This document shows, one piece after another, positions 54,392-63,954 of a stretch of 64,000 nt of DNA. Both the position numbers and the translations under genes were made by a program. Numbering within the stretch: position 1 is the first letter of the stretch; every line of letters starts with the position of its first letter. Below the pieces are notes generated by a model. That model ran no database searches. It had not been told where the DNA came from and saw nothing but the letters and a program-made list of their open reading frames with translations. The stretch is from Oxalobacteraceae bacterium OTU3CAMAD1 (lineage in GTDB: Bacteria; Pseudomonadota; Gammaproteobacteria; Burkholderiales; Burkholderiaceae_D). Where the stretch lies: NCBI GenBank assembly GCA_024123915.1, contig CP099650.1:496001-560000 (forward strand), written 5' to 3'.

Positions 54392-55213
54392 TCAGGCGCG
54401 GTTCGCGGAATTGACAGATAGTATATCGATTCGGTCGCCGACCAAGCGAATTTGCGCAGGGGAACGCGCGAACTCGGCCGGGAAACCGTCTTCAAAAGTA
54501 CGGTAAACGCCGGCAATTGACACCAATTCCGGCGACATGGTCATCGCGAAGATGCGCGCCTCGGGGTTGCCGGAGGCGCCCGCCAGCGCGCGGCCGTGGA
54601 GCGTGTTGTAGACATGGATGCTGCCGTCGGCAATGACTTCGGCGCCGTTGTTGACGACCGCCGTGATGATCAGGTCGCAGCCGCGCGCGTAGATGCGCTG
54701 ACCGGCGCGCACCGGGGTGTCGATGATCATGACGCCGGCGTTGCCGGGCAGGCTGTCGGTGGCTGCCGCCGCCGTTGCCGCCGCGACCGGCGCTTTGCTG
54801 GCGGCCGGGGCTGGTGCTGGCGTTGCCGTCTTGGCGGCCGCTTTGGCCGCAGTTTTGGCCGACTCGACGTCGACCTCGTCGGCGCGCGGCTTGGTCGGAG
54901 TTTCCAGGCTCAGTCCGTGCGCGGCGATGTCGGCGGCCATGGACGGCGGCGCGTTGCGCACGGCGACCGGATTCAAGCGGTATTTTTTCAGCAGGGCGAT
55001 GATGCCGGCCCAGTCGACCGGATCGCTGCCGGCCGGCAGCGCGGCGACGTCGATCACGGCCAGGTCGTCTTCAAAAAAGTCGGTGGTGCCGCCGGTCATT
55101 TCGGCCAGCGCGGCGTCGAGAGCGATGCTGTCGGCGGTCGCCAGGATGGCGGAGACGGCGACAACGGTGGAAATCTTGATTTCGATAGGCTTTTGAAACA
55201 GGCTCTTGGACAT
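54392..55213 (-). CDS. minC: Septum site-determining protein MinC
   Basis: 273-residue division inhibitor that antagonises FtsZ assembly. It has an N-terminal FtsZ-interacting domain (1-105), an Ala/Pro/Thr/Lys-rich linker (about 120-155) that is longer than in E. coli, and the C-terminal beta-helix domain: [44 protein letters not shown] and [20 protein letters not shown]. First gene of minCDE; the gene-free stretch upstream includes an inverted pair of repeat family A. Confidence 0.95.
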   Translation of the reverse strand: MSKSLFQKPIEIKISTVVAVSAILATADSIALDAALAEMTGGTTDFFEDDLAVIDVAALPAGSDPVDWAGIIALLKKYRLNPVAVRNAPPSMAADIAAHGLSLETPTKPRADEVDVESAKTAAKAAAKTATPAPAPAASKAPVAAATAAAATDSLPGNAGVMIIDTPVRAGQRIYARGCDLIITAVVNNGAEVIADGSIHVYNTLHGRALAGASGNPEARIFAMTMSPELVSIAGVYRTFEDGFPAEFARSPAQIRLVGDRIDILSVNSANRA

Positions 55214-55345
55214 GGGCGACAGTATTAGAGGTTAACCTCGCGCGCATGCGCAGGCACGAGCATTCTACTGTGGAAAGCGGGAGATGGGGAGGCCCGATAC
55301 GCGTGCGCGCCAGCAAATATGCGGGCGGCAGCCCATTCTGAATCA

Positions 55346-55441
55346 CGTAGGGCGGATTAGCGCAGCGTAATCGGCCAATGCATGCGCCGTTCGCGGCTCA
55401 TACATGGCCGATTACGGCGTGCCGCCTAATCCGCCCTACGT
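55346..55441. repeat. Dispersed repeat family A, inverted pair
   Basis: Left copy CGTAGGGCGGATTAGCGCAG followed by CGTAATCGGCC (55346-55376); right copy GGCCGATTACGGCGTGCCGC followed by CTAATCCGCCCTACG (55408-55440) in inverse orientation. The two can pair over most of their length. They lie between minC and metE. Confidence 0.78.
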
Positions 55442-55472
55442 GTCTCCACGGTAATGCCGATGTCTGTTGCCC

Positions 55473-57872
55473 TTAATAAATGGCGTGCTCGGCGCGCAAT
55501 TGGTGCGCTGCCGCCACCATGTTTCGCAGCGCCGTCTCCGTCTCCGCCCAGCCGCGCGTCTTCAGGCCGCAGTCCGGATTCACCCAGAGATTGCTAGCAG
55601 GAATCACCGCGCTGGCCTTGCGCAGCAGCCTCACCATTTCCGCCTGCCCGGGCACGCGCGGCGAGTGGATGTCGTACACGCCCGGTCCGATCTCGTTCGG
55701 ATAGCGGAACTGTCCGAACCCATTGAGCAGCTCCATGTCCGAGCGGCTGGTCTCGATCGTGATCACGTCCGCGTCCATCGCGGCGATCTGCGGCAGGATG
55801 TCGTTGAACTCGGCATAGCACATGTGCGTGTGGATCTGCGTGCCGTCCGCCGCCACGCCGGCCGAGACGCGGAACGCGCGCGTGGCCCAGTCCAGATACT
55901 CGTCCCAACGGCTCCGGCGCAGCGGCAAGCCTTCGCGCACGGCGGGTTCGTCGATCTGGATGATGCCGATGCCGGCCCGCTGCAAATCGTCGACCTCGTC
56001 ACGGATCGCCAGCGCGACATGCAGCGCGGTACGCGAGCGCGGCTGGTCGTCGCGCACGAACGACCATTGCAAGATCGTGATCGGTCCCGTCAGCATGCCC
56101 TTCATCGGCTTGCCGGTCAGGCTTTGCGCGTGCACGGTCCAGTCCACCGTCATCGCTTTCGGACGGCTGACGTCGCCATAAATGATGGGCGGCTTGACGC
56201 AGCGCGAGCCGTACGACTGCACCCAGCCCAGTTGCGTGAAGACAAAGCCGTCCAGCTGCTCGCCGAAATATTCAACCATGTCGTTGCGCTCGGCTTCGCC
56301 GTGCACCAGCACGTCGAGTCCCAGTTCCTCTTGGCGGCGCACCGCGTAGGCGATCTCTTCGCGCATTTTACCTTCGTAGTCGGCGGCGTTCAGTTCGCCG
56401 CGCTTGAAGCTGGCGCGGGCGGCGCGGATGGCCGGCGTTTGTGGGAACGAGCCGATGGTGGTGGTCGGAAAGTCGGGCAATCGCAGGCGCGCGCGCTGCA
56501 CGGCCTGGCGTTGCGCGAAGCCCGATTGCCTGCGGTCGGCGTCGTCACCGAGCACGGCCAAGCGTTCCCGCACGGGGGACTGGTGCACGCGTTCGCTCGT
56601 ACGGCGGCCGGCCAGCGCGGCGCGCGAGACGTCCAGCGCATCGATGACCGAGGCTTCGTGGATGCCTTGCAGCGCCTGCTTCAGCACGTACAGCTCGTCC
56701 AGCTTTTCGGTGGCGAAGGCCAGCCACGATTTGATGTCGCCGTCGAGTGCCTGTTCGGCGGCGAGCGTGAACGGCACATGCAGCAGCGAGCACGACGACG
56801 ACAGCCACAGTTTGCCGCCGCGCTTGTCGGCGATGGGCGCCAGGGTGGCCAGCGCGGCGTCCAGATCGGTGCGCCAGATGTTGCGGCCGTCGACGATGCC
56901 GACCGACAGCACCTTGTGCACCGGCAGCCAGTCGGCGATGCTGGTCAGCTCATGCGCGGCACGCACGCCGTCCACATGCAATCCTGCGACAGGCAGGCGG
57001 CAGGCCAGGCTGAGGTTTTCTTCCAGCGGCGAGAAGTAGGTCGCCAGCAGCAGCGGCACGCCGACCTGGTTGAGTTGCCAGTAGGTGTTTTCAAACGCGC
57101 TGCGCCATGGCGCCGGCAGGTCCAGGCCCAGGATGGGTTCGTCAACCTGCACCCACTGCACGCCTTGCGCCTTCAGGCGGTCCAGCGCCGCGCCATAGAC
57201 CGGCAGCAGCTTGTCGAGCAGGTCCAGGCGGTTAAATCCAGCATCGCCGCCGCCGCCTTTTTCCTTGCCCAGCCACAGGAAGCTCAGCGGCCCGAGCAGA
57301 ACGGCCTTGACCGCGTGGCCGAGCGCCTGCGCTTCGGCGACCTCGTCAAACAGCCGTTCGCAGGCCAGCGAGAACGCGGTTTCCGGTGTGAATTCCGGCA
57401 CGAGGTAGTGGTAGTTGGTGTCGAACCACTTGGTCATTTCCAGCGCGGCCGAGGCGTGCACGTCGCCATCGTGCGAATGGTCGTGGCCGCAGTCGTGGCC
57501 GTATTCCTTGTCGCTGCCTTTGCCACCATTGCCGCCGTCGCCGCGCGCCATGGCGAAGTAGCGGCTCAGCTGCGATTGGCGGTGATCGAAGCCGTAGCGC
57601 GCCGGTTCGCAGCCCAATAGCTGAACATGATTGGCGACCTGGTCGTAGAAGGCGAAATCGCCGACGGTGACGAAGTCCAGCCCGGCGCGTGCTTGCAGCG
57701 CCCAGTGCCGGGCGCGCAACTCGCGGCCGACCGCTTCCAATCCGGCTTCCGCCAACTCGCCGCGCCAGTGCGATTCCAGCGCGAATTTCAGTTCACGTGC
57801 CGCGCCGATGCGTGGAAAACCCGGAATATGGGTGTGGATGTGGCTTGAGGCCGCTTTATTTGATGTTGTCAT
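55473..57872 (-). CDS. metE: Cobalamin-independent methionine synthase
   Basis: About 799-residue zinc enzyme that transfers the methyl of 5-methyltetrahydropteroyltriglutamate to homocysteine. It has an N-terminal barrel ([21 protein letters not shown]), the linker and a catalytic C-terminal barrel: [27 protein letters not shown], the zinc-ligand motif HTHMCYAEF and [13 protein letters not shown]. An insertion at residues 111-139, absent from E. coli MetE, reads [20 protein letters not shown] then DHSHDGDVH and holds five His and one Cys, a possible metal-binding loop. ATG 57872 is chosen; an ATG at 57890 is six codons earlier. Divergent from metR. Confidence 0.95.
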   Translation of the reverse strand: MTTSNKAASSHIHTHIPGFPRIGAARELKFALESHWRGELAEAGLEAVGRELRARHWALQARAGLDFVTVGDFAFYDQVANHVQLLGCEPARYGFDHRQSQLSRYFAMARGDGGNGGKGSDKEYGHDCGHDHSHDGDVHASAALEMTKWFDTNYHYLVPEFTPETAFSLACERLFDEVAEAQALGHAVKAVLLGPLSFLWLGKEKGGGGDAGFNRLDLLDKLLPVYGAALDRLKAQGVQWVQVDEPILGLDLPAPWRSAFENTYWQLNQVGVPLLLATYFSPLEENLSLACRLPVAGLHVDGVRAAHELTSIADWLPVHKVLSVGIVDGRNIWRTDLDAALATLAPIADKRGGKLWLSSSCSLLHVPFTLAAEQALDGDIKSWLAFATEKLDELYVLKQALQGIHEASVIDALDVSRAALAGRRTSERVHQSPVRERLAVLGDDADRRQSGFAQRQAVQRARLRLPDFPTTTIGSFPQTPAIRAARASFKRGELNAADYEGKMREEIAYAVRRQEELGLDVLVHGEAERNDMVEYFGEQLDGFVFTQLGWVQSYGSRCVKPPIIYGDVSRPKAMTVDWTVHAQSLTGKPMKGMLTGPITILQWSFVRDDQPRSRTALHVALAIRDEVDDLQRAGIGIIQIDEPAVREGLPLRRSRWDEYLDWATRAFRVSAGVAADGTQIHTHMCYAEFNDILPQIAAMDADVITIETSRSDMELLNGFGQFRYPNEIGPGVYDIHSPRVPGQAEMVRLLRKASAVIPASNLWVNPDCGLKTRGWAETETALRNMVAAAHQLRAEHAIY

Positions 57873-57960
57873 GATTGGTGTCATCCGCATTTAATATTGA
57901 TGCGATAAAGTTTGCGGCATTCCGGTCTATAATCAAAACGAAAGATTTTGTAGTTTCACA

Positions 57961-57973
57961 TGAAAATTTTTAA
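57961..57973. promoter_or_regulatory. Weak MetR-box-like site in the metE-metR interval
   Basis: TGAAAATTTTTAA resembles the MetR site TGAA-N5-TTCA in the left half only. It lies six bases before the metR start codon in the 107-base divergent region. Confidence 0.25.
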
Positions 57974-57979
57974 TAGACC

Positions 57980-58888
57980 ATGCTAGAGATACGCCACCTC
58001 CGCACCCTGAGCGCGCTCCGTTCGGCCGGCAGCTTGGTGCGCGCCGCCCAACTACTCAACCTGACCCAGTCGGCGTTGTCCCATCAGATCAAGTTACTGG
58101 AAGATCGCTACGGCGGACCGCTTTTTGAGCGAAAATCCGTGCCGATAGGCTTTACAGCCACCGGTGCGCGGCTGCTCAAACTGGCCGATATGCTGCTGCC
58201 CGAAATCGAGGCTGCCGAGCGCGAAGTGGCCCGTTTGACGCAGGGCGACACCGGCCAGCTGCGCGTCGCGCTGGAATGTCATACCTGCTTCGATTGGCTG
58301 ATGCCGGTCATGGACGAGTTCCGCAAACGCTGGCCGGACGTCGAAATCGACCTGGTCTCGGGCTTCCACAGCGAGCCGGCCGAGCTGCTGCGTGCCGGCG
58401 CCGCCGACCTTGTCATCGGCTCGCCATACGGCCCGGATTTCGTAACCTTCCCGCTGTTCCGTTATGAAATCCTGGTCGTGATGGCGCAAAAACACCGGCT
58501 GGCGATGCAGCGCCGCCTTCAGGCGGCCGACTTCGAGGGCGAGACCTTGATCACCTATCCGGTGCCGGAAACCCGCATCGACCTGATCCGCGAAGTGCTG
58601 CAGCCGGCCGGCATCCAGGTCCAGCGCCGCACCGCCGAGCTCACCGTGGCCGTGCTGCAACTGGTCGCCAGCCGCCGCGGCATCGCCGCCTTGCCCAACT
58701 GGGCCATCAAGAACTATGTCGACTACGACTACGTCATCGCCAAGCCGGTGGGCGACCACGGCCTGTGGAGCGACCTGTTCGTCTCGGTGCCGGAGTCGCA
58801 AAAGCAGAAAGCCTACGTGCTCGATTTCGTTAAAGTGATACGCGAGCAGTGCGCCGCCACGCTCGACGGTATCAGATTATTGTCGTGA
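57980..58888 (+). CDS. metR: LysR-family regulator of methionine genes (MetR)
   Basis: 302-residue LysR-type regulator. N-terminal winged helix: LRTLSALRSAGSLVRAAQLL and NLTQSALSHQIKLLEDRYG. The effector domain contains RVALECHTCFDWLMPVMDEF and AADLVIGSPYG, typical of MetR, which uses homocysteine as co-effector. It is divergent from metE, the classical MetR target, with 107 bases between the start codons. Confidence 0.92.
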   Translation: MLEIRHLRTLSALRSAGSLVRAAQLLNLTQSALSHQIKLLEDRYGGPLFERKSVPIGFTATGARLLKLADMLLPEIEAAEREVARLTQGDTGQLRVALECHTCFDWLMPVMDEFRKRWPDVEIDLVSGFHSEPAELLRAGAADLVIGSPYGPDFVTFPLFRYEILVVMAQKHRLAMQRRLQAADFEGETLITYPVPETRIDLIREVLQPAGIQVQRRTAELTVAVLQLVASRRGIAALPNWAIKNYVDYDYVIAKPVGDHGLWSDLFVSVPESQKQKAYVLDFVKVIREQCAATLDGIRLLS

Positions 58889-59167
58889 CAAATTTACATT
58901 GTTTCTTCAAAATGTCTTGCGGCAGGTCGATGCAAAGATTGACACAAATCAAAGTGTTGCCAAATCCGGGCGCTTACGATGAGTCCGCGACTTTGGACAG
59001 TCTGCTGGCATGGATGCTGCTAGAGAAAATCATGGGCAGTCCTCGCGGCGACGCACAATCGAAACCCCCCACGCCATCGCCGTCGTAGGCGTATTATCGA
59101 CGTTCACGTAGTTGATCAATGTTGTTGCTAAACTAAGCCGGCCTTGGCCGGCGTATTGGAGAGTCAT

Positions 59168-60346
59168 ATGGATGATGTAGTTATCGTGGCCGCTGGCCGT
59201 ACCGGTGTCGGCAAATTCGGCGGCAGCCTCGCCAAGATCGCGGCCTCGGACCTGGGCGCGCATGTGATCAAGGGCCTGTTGGCCAAGACCGGCATCGATC
59301 CAAGCCAGATCAGCGAAGCGATTCTCGGCCAAGTGCTGACCGCAGGCGTCGGCCAGAACCCGGCCCGCCAGGCGGTCATCAAGTCCGGCCTGCCAGATTC
59401 CATTCCCGGTTTCACCATCAACCACGTGTGCGGCAGCGGTTTGAAAGCCACCCACCTGGCGGCCCAGGCGATTAAATGTGGCGACGCACAAATCGTCATC
59501 GCCGGCGGCCAGGAAAATATGAGCGCCTCGCCGCACGCGATGCCGGGTTCGCGCGACGGCTTCCGCATGGGCGAGATCAAGATGGTCGACACCATGATCG
59601 TCGACGGTCTGTGGGACGCGTTCAACCAGTACCACATGGGCATCACCGCCGAGAACGTCGCGAAAAAACACGACATCTCGCGCACCGAGCAGGACGAGTT
59701 CGCGCTGCAATCGCAACTGAAGGCCGAAGCCGCTCAAAAAGAAGGCAAGTTCAAAGACGAGATCCTGCCGCTGGAAATCGCCAGTAAAAAAGCCACCGTC
59801 GTCTTCGACACCGACGAATACATCAAGCCCGGCTCGACCATCGAAGGCCTGGCCGGCCTGCGTCCGGCGTTCAACAAGGAAGGCAGCGTCACCGCCGGCA
59901 ACGCGTCCGGCCTGAACGACGGCGCCGCCGCCGTCATCATGATGTCCGCCACCAAGGCCAAGGAACTGGGCCTGCCGGTGCTGGCCAAGGTCAAGGCCTA
60001 CGCCTCGTCCGGCCTGGACCCGGCCCTGATGGGCATGGGCCCGGTCTCGGCCAGCCGCCTGTGCCTGAAAAAAGCCGGCTGGACTCCGGACGATCTGGAC
60101 CTGATGGAAATTAACGAAGCGTTCGCCGCGCAGGCCGTCGCCGTCAACAAGGAAATGGGCTGGGACACCAGCAAGATCAACGTCAACGGCGGCGCCATCG
60201 CCATCGGCCACCCGATCGGCGCGTCCGGCGCCCGCATTTTGGTCACCCTGATCCACGAAATGATCCGCCGCGACGCCAAGAAGGGCCTGGCCTCGCTGTG
60301 CATCGGCGGCGGCATGGGCGTGGCGCTGGCGATCGAGCGTCCGTAA
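59168..60346 (+). CDS. phaA: Acetyl-CoA acetyltransferase (beta-ketothiolase)
   Basis: 392-residue thiolase condensing two acetyl-CoA to acetoacetyl-CoA. Catalytic Cys88 is in [11 protein letters not shown], the His in [16 protein letters not shown] and the second Cys in [18 protein letters not shown] is present. ATG 59168 has GGAGAG upstream. phaB follows after about 90 bases, which hold a G+C-rich hairpin (CCGCCTCCG-CATT-CGGGGGCGG). No PHA synthase gene is nearby. The 279 bases before phaA contain no convincing gene. Confidence 0.94.
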   Translation: MDDVVIVAAGRTGVGKFGGSLAKIAASDLGAHVIKGLLAKTGIDPSQISEAILGQVLTAGVGQNPARQAVIKSGLPDSIPGFTINHVCGSGLKATHLAAQAIKCGDAQIVIAGGQENMSASPHAMPGSRDGFRMGEIKMVDTMIVDGLWDAFNQYHMGITAENVAKKHDISRTEQDEFALQSQLKAEAAQKEGKFKDEILPLEIASKKATVVFDTDEYIKPGSTIEGLAGLRPAFNKEGSVTAGNASGLNDGAAAVIMMSATKAKELGLPVLAKVKAYASSGLDPALMGMGPVSASRLCLKKAGWTPDDLDLMEINEAFAAQAVAVNKEMGWDTSKINVNGGAIAIGHPIGASGARILVTLIHEMIRRDAKKGLASLCIGGGMGVALAIERP

Positions 60347-60437
60347 GGTTTAAACATGCCGCCTCCGCATTCGGGGGCGGCCCGCGAACTTTGGTGTCAG
60401 CGAAGTTTGGTATCAACTACGAAGAGGGGACAATAAA

Positions 60438-61178
60438 ATGGCAAGAGTTGCATTGGTAACTGGCGGTATGGGCGGTCTGGGCGAAGCAGTGTGTTTCAAA
60501 CTGTCGGCGCTCGGCTATAACGTGGTCACGACGTATTCCCCTGGTAATCCCAAGGTCGAGCAGTGGCTCGCCACGACGCGCGACCAGGGCTTCAACTTCC
60601 GTGCCTATCCTTGCGACGTGGCGGACTACGACTCGGCGCAAGCGTGCGTGGCCGCCATCGAAAAGGACATCGGTCCGATCGATGTGCTGGTCAACAACGC
60701 CGGCATCACTCGCGACATGACGTTCAAGAAGATGGACAAGCCGAATTGGGACGCCGTCATGGCCACCAATCTGGACTCCGTGTTCAACATGACCAAGCCG
60801 GTCTGCGACGGCATGGTCGATCGCGGCTGGGGCCGTATCATCAACATCTCGTCGGTCAACGGCCAGAAGGGCGCCTTCGGCCAGACCAACTACTCGGCGG
60901 CCAAGGCCGGCATGCACGGCTTCACCAAGGCGCTGGCCCTGGAAGTGGCGCGCAAGGGCGTGACCGTCAACACCATCTCGCCAGGCTACATCGGCACCAA
61001 GATGGTCATGGAAATCCCGCAGGAAGTGCTCGATACCAAGATCATTCCGCAAATTCCGATGGCGCGCTTGGGCAAGCCTGAGGAAGTGGCCGGCCTGGTC
61101 GCGTATCTGTCGTCGGACGAGGCGGCCTTCGTCACCGGCGCCAACATCGCCATCAACGGCGGCCAGCACATGTCTTAA
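60438..61178 (+). CDS. phaB: Acetoacetyl-CoA reductase
   Basis: 246-residue short-chain dehydrogenase reducing acetoacetyl-CoA to (R)-3-hydroxybutyryl-CoA, the monomer for polyhydroxybutyrate. NADPH motif TGGMGGLGEA, NNAG in VLVNNAGITRD, catalytic Ser/Tyr/Lys in ISSVNGQKGAFGQTNYSAAK, and PGYIGTKMV after it are all characteristic of PhaB. The ATG follows AGAGGGGAC. It is cotranscribed with phaA by position. A family B palindrome lies shortly after the stop codon. Confidence 0.95.
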   Translation: MARVALVTGGMGGLGEAVCFKLSALGYNVVTTYSPGNPKVEQWLATTRDQGFNFRAYPCDVADYDSAQACVAAIEKDIGPIDVLVNNAGITRDMTFKKMDKPNWDAVMATNLDSVFNMTKPVCDGMVDRGWGRIINISSVNGQKGAFGQTNYSAAKAGMHGFTKALALEVARKGVTVNTISPGYIGTKMVMEIPQEVLDTKIIPQIPMARLGKPEEVAGLVAYLSSDEAAFVTGANIAINGGQHMS

Positions 61179-61194
61179 ACCCCAGGCAGAAACT

Positions 61195-61221
61195 GGGGTC
61201 GTACCCTCTGGGTACGACCCC
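61195..61221. repeat. Palindromic repeat, family B
   Basis: GGGGTCGTACCC-TCT-GGGTACGACCCC, a 12-bp perfect stem with a three-base loop, 16 bases after phaB. It shares the GGGGTCGTACCC core with the copy at 49043-49107 and may also stop transcription of phaAB. Confidence 0.82.
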
Positions 61222-61279
61222 GCCTGGCGGTACGGGTTGGCGGTACAATTCGCTATCGAAGCGAAAAGGACCGCCCCCA

Positions 61280-62245
61280 ATGTTCGACCCATCCACCCCT
61301 CTTTTTCCGCCCATCCTGCCGACCCGGCACGGCATGCTGGCGGTCGACGACCTGCACACCATCTATTGGGAGGAGGTCGGCAATCCGGACGGCATCCCGG
61401 TCATCTTCCTGCATGGCGGCCCGGGCGCCGGCCTGTCGCCGCAGCACCGCCGCTTCTTCGACCCGGAACAGTACCGCGTGATCCTGTTCGACCAGCGCGG
61501 CGCCGGCAAGTCGCTGCCGCTGGGCGAGTGCCGCGACAACACCACCCAGCTGCTGATCGGGGACATCGAACGCCTGCGCGCGCTGTTCGGCATCGAGCAA
61601 TGGCTGGTGTTCGGCGGTTCGTGGGGCTCGACCCTGGCGCTGGCCTATGGCCAGGCGCATCCCGAGCGCTGCCTGGGCTTCGTGCTGCGCGGGATCTTCC
61701 TGTGCACGCAGGCGGAAATCGACTGGTTCCTGTACGGCGCGCAGTGGTTCCACCCCGAGGTGTACGAGGAGTTCATCGCGCCGATCCCGCTGGCGGAGCG
61801 CGGCAACCTGCTCAAAGCCTATGTGGACCGCATCATGAGCGACGACCCGGAGGTTTACTGGCCGGCGGTGCGCGCGTGGAGCCGTTTCGAGGGCCGCCGC
61901 GTGTTCCTGCTGCCGCAGCCGGACGAACCGCCGTCCGACACGCTCGATCTGGGCGTGGGACGTCTGGAATCGCACTACATGGCCAACCTGGGTTTCTTCG
62001 GCGAGGACCAGTTGATCCGCGATATGGACCGCATCGCCCACCTGCCGGCGGTGATCGTGCAGGGCCGCTACGATGTGATTTGCCCGCCGTCGTCGGCCTG
62101 GCGCCTGCGCGAAGCGTGGCCCGGCGCGGTGCTGCACATGATTCCCGACGCAGGCCACGGCGCGATGGAAAAGGGGATCGCGCGCGCGCTGGTCGGCGCG
62201 ACCGAACAGTTCAAACGCAGTCGCGCGTTTGTCGCAATTGTCTAG
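61280..62245 (+). CDS. pip: Proline iminopeptidase
   Basis: 321-residue S33 alpha/beta hydrolase that removes N-terminal proline from peptides. Oxyanion motif FLHGGPGAGLS, FDQRGAGKS, nucleophile Ser114 in VFGGSWGSTLAL, acid in VIVQGRYDVICP and His in PDAGHGAM. The N-terminus HGMLAVDDLHTIYWEEVGNPDG is diagnostic. It has no signal peptide, so it is cytoplasmic. AAAAGGA lies upstream of the ATG. Confidence 0.93.
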   Translation: MFDPSTPLFPPILPTRHGMLAVDDLHTIYWEEVGNPDGIPVIFLHGGPGAGLSPQHRRFFDPEQYRVILFDQRGAGKSLPLGECRDNTTQLLIGDIERLRALFGIEQWLVFGGSWGSTLALAYGQAHPERCLGFVLRGIFLCTQAEIDWFLYGAQWFHPEVYEEFIAPIPLAERGNLLKAYVDRIMSDDPEVYWPAVRAWSRFEGRRVFLLPQPDEPPSDTLDLGVGRLESHYMANLGFFGEDQLIRDMDRIAHLPAVIVQGRYDVICPPSSAWRLREAWPGAVLHMIPDAGHGAMEKGIARALVGATEQFKRSRAFVAIV

Positions 62246-62369
62246 GGAGGCCGCACATTCGTGCGCGCGCGGCGCCGAGAATCGGCCCGCGCACGCTCCG
62301 GGCTGCTACACTATGGCTTGACTAGCAATATCGACGGCCCAGAGAGGCAAGCATAAAAACCCAGCACTT

Positions 62370-62825
62370 ATGGCACTCATGAATCTTCAGATCGGCGATA
62401 TCGGCCACATTATCCAGCTGGCCATCGCGCCGGTGTTCCTGCTGACGGGCGTGTGCACCAACTTGATGGTGCTGACCAACCGGCTGGCACGCATCATCGA
62501 CCGTTCGCGGGTGCTGGAGGACCGGCTCGACATCGGTTACAGCGACGTTTATCTCAACGAACTCGACGTCCTCTACCGGCGATCGCACCTGATCAATGCC
62601 TCGATCACCCTGTCGACCGCCTGCGGCCTGCTGATTTGCCTGGTCATCGCGATGCTGTTTTTGGGCGACATCACCAACACCCCGCTGGACAAATACATCG
62701 CCGGCATGTTCGTGGTGGCGATGGTGGCGCTGATCGGCAGCTTCTGCTACCTGCTGCGCGAGATCTTCATCGCCTCGGCGGCGATGCGCTCGCACCGCCA
62801 CGTGCGCCGCGCTCCGGTCAAATAA
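62370..62825 (+). CDS. DUF2721 domain-containing membrane protein
   Basis: 151-residue protein with three hydrophobic segments: IIQLAIAPVFLLTGVCTNL, then INASITLSTACGLLICLVIAML, then YIAGMFVVAMVALIGSFCYLL. The region LTNRLARIIDRSRVLEDRL between the first two is the DUF2721 signature. Function unknown. ATG 62370 (MALMNLQ) or 62379 (MNLQ) may be the start. The downstream hypothetical gene starts 23 bases after the stop. Confidence 0.88.
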   Translation: MALMNLQIGDIGHIIQLAIAPVFLLTGVCTNLMVLTNRLARIIDRSRVLEDRLDIGYSDVYLNELDVLYRRSHLINASITLSTACGLLICLVIAMLFLGDITNTPLDKYIAGMFVVAMVALIGSFCYLLREIFIASAAMRSHRHVRRAPVK

Positions 62826-62848
62826 CCTGTAAAGAATAGAGTACCAAC

Positions 62849-63301
62849 ATGCACGACTACCAACGCCCTCCGACCCTGCACCGCTATGGCGTGCGCGAAG
62901 ACCTGGAACTGGCGCTGACCCAGGGCCAGTTCATCCTCGTCCCGGCCTCCAATTGCCTGACCCTGAGCTTCTCGAAGGCGTGGGACCGCAAGCTGTTCGA
63001 GCTGTTCTCGTCGGACGCCTGCCTGATCATCCACAACACCGAGGAATTCGGCGAGCGCCTGCACCGCGCGGTGCAGCGCGCGCTCCCCAGCTGGGCGGGC
63101 ATCGACGGCGCGGTGGAATACGGCACCCGCGCCGCGCTGGGCGCCGCCTTCACCAAGACGGCGGCCGAAGCGCAGGAGCAGGAATGGCAGTTCGCCTGGC
63201 GCTCGATGCAGAGCAAATTGAGTTTGAATCCGGTGCTGGTGAAAATCGGCGGCCTGGAAAACTTCGCCGAGCTGCGCTCGCGCGATACCTACCTGGCCTG
63301 A
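62849..63301 (+). CDS. Hypothetical protein, 150 residues
   Basis: Soluble protein without a domain I recognise. Segments: RPPTLHRYGVREDLELALTQ, FILVPASNCLTLSFSKAWDR, then a helical Ala/Arg-rich middle (AVQRALPSWAGIDGAVEYGT) and a C-terminal VLVKIGGLENFAELRSRDTY. No signal peptide or membrane helix. AAAGAA lies upstream. The stop overlaps the convergent SRPBCC gene by 13 bases. Probably co-transcribed with the DUF2721 gene. Confidence 0.8.
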   Translation: MHDYQRPPTLHRYGVREDLELALTQGQFILVPASNCLTLSFSKAWDRKLFELFSSDACLIIHNTEEFGERLHRAVQRALPSWAGIDGAVEYGTRAALGAAFTKTAAEAQEQEWQFAWRSMQSKLSLNPVLVKIGGLENFAELRSRDTYLA

Positions 63302-63954
63302 TTGGCCGGCGTCGGCGTTTGTGCCGGCGCGGGCGGCATGACGGGAACGGCCGGCGTGGCCTGCACGCCGCCGCGTTTGGGCGCATCGTCGCGCCGTTCG
63401 ATGCGCGCCACGACGGCGCTCATCATGTGTTCGATATCGTTGCGTATCATCTTCGCGCCCAGGATGCCGGGCACATAGAAGTTCGGCACCAACCGGCCGC
63501 TGTAGACGATTTTGGTGCCGCCCGTTTCGGGCACCGGTATCAATTCCCATTTCGATTCGTAGTGCTTCATGTCGCCCGATATCAGCGAGATATCGATCGA
63601 CGACATCGGCTGCTCGGTCGCCCGCACGATCAGGTGGATGGCCTTGGACATGAACAGAAAGCGCGCCACGCCGAATTGTTCGATGATCACTTCATTACCG
63701 TTGCGTGACAGGACCTTGCACGATTCCAGGTCCGGCACGAATTCGGACATGCGCTCATAGCCTGTCAGCACGCGCCATACCTTCGGCAGTGGCGCCGCCA
63801 CCGTCGCGGTGGCGTCCACTTCGTACATGTGCTGCGCATCGGCGTCCACGCGATTGACCGAGACCTCCAGCTTGGGTAGTTCAAGCTTCGGTGCTTGTGC
63901 CGTCACCACCGGGGCAGTCACACCTAACAACAAAAACAGAAGGAATCGCATCAT
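63289..63954 (-). CDS. SRPBCC family (START/polyketide-cyclase-like) exported protein
   Basis: 221-residue protein with a signal peptide (MMRFLLFLLLGVTAPVVTA). The mature part is a lipid-binding SRPBCC fold of the cyclase/dehydrase type: VDATATVAAPLPKVWRVLTG, YERMSEFVPDLESCKVLSRN, then VIIEQFGVARFLFMSKAIHL and SGRLVPNFYVPG. The C-terminal 35 residues are Pro/Ala-rich and probably disordered. Role unknown; periplasmic SRPBCC proteins may bind hydrophobic ligands. Convergent with the preceding hypothetical gene (13-base overlap). Only 46 bases of upstream DNA remain in the window. Confidence 0.85.
   Translation of the reverse strand: MMRFLLFLLLGVTAPVVTAQAPKLELPKLEVSVNRVDADAQHMYEVDATATVAAPLPKVWRVLTGYERMSEFVPDLESCKVLSRNGNEVIIEQFGVARFLFMSKAIHLIVRATEQPMSSIDISLISGDMKHYESKWELIPVPETGGTKIVYSGRLVPNFYVPGILGAKMIRNDIEHMMSAVVARIERRDDAPKRGGVQATPAVPVMPPAPAQTPTPANQAR

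Noticed and set aside
43425..55441. CRISPR array suggested by recurring repeats
   Set aside because: Copies are kilobases apart, in both orientations, with genes between them and no cas genes.
55467..57620. 717-residue plus-strand open frame opposite metE
   Set aside because: Antisense shadow with no domain pattern; metE is complete on the other strand.
58912..59088. 58-residue open frame between metR and phaA
   Set aside because: No ribosome-binding site, no recognisable motif and a Pro/Ser-rich end; coding status could not be supported.
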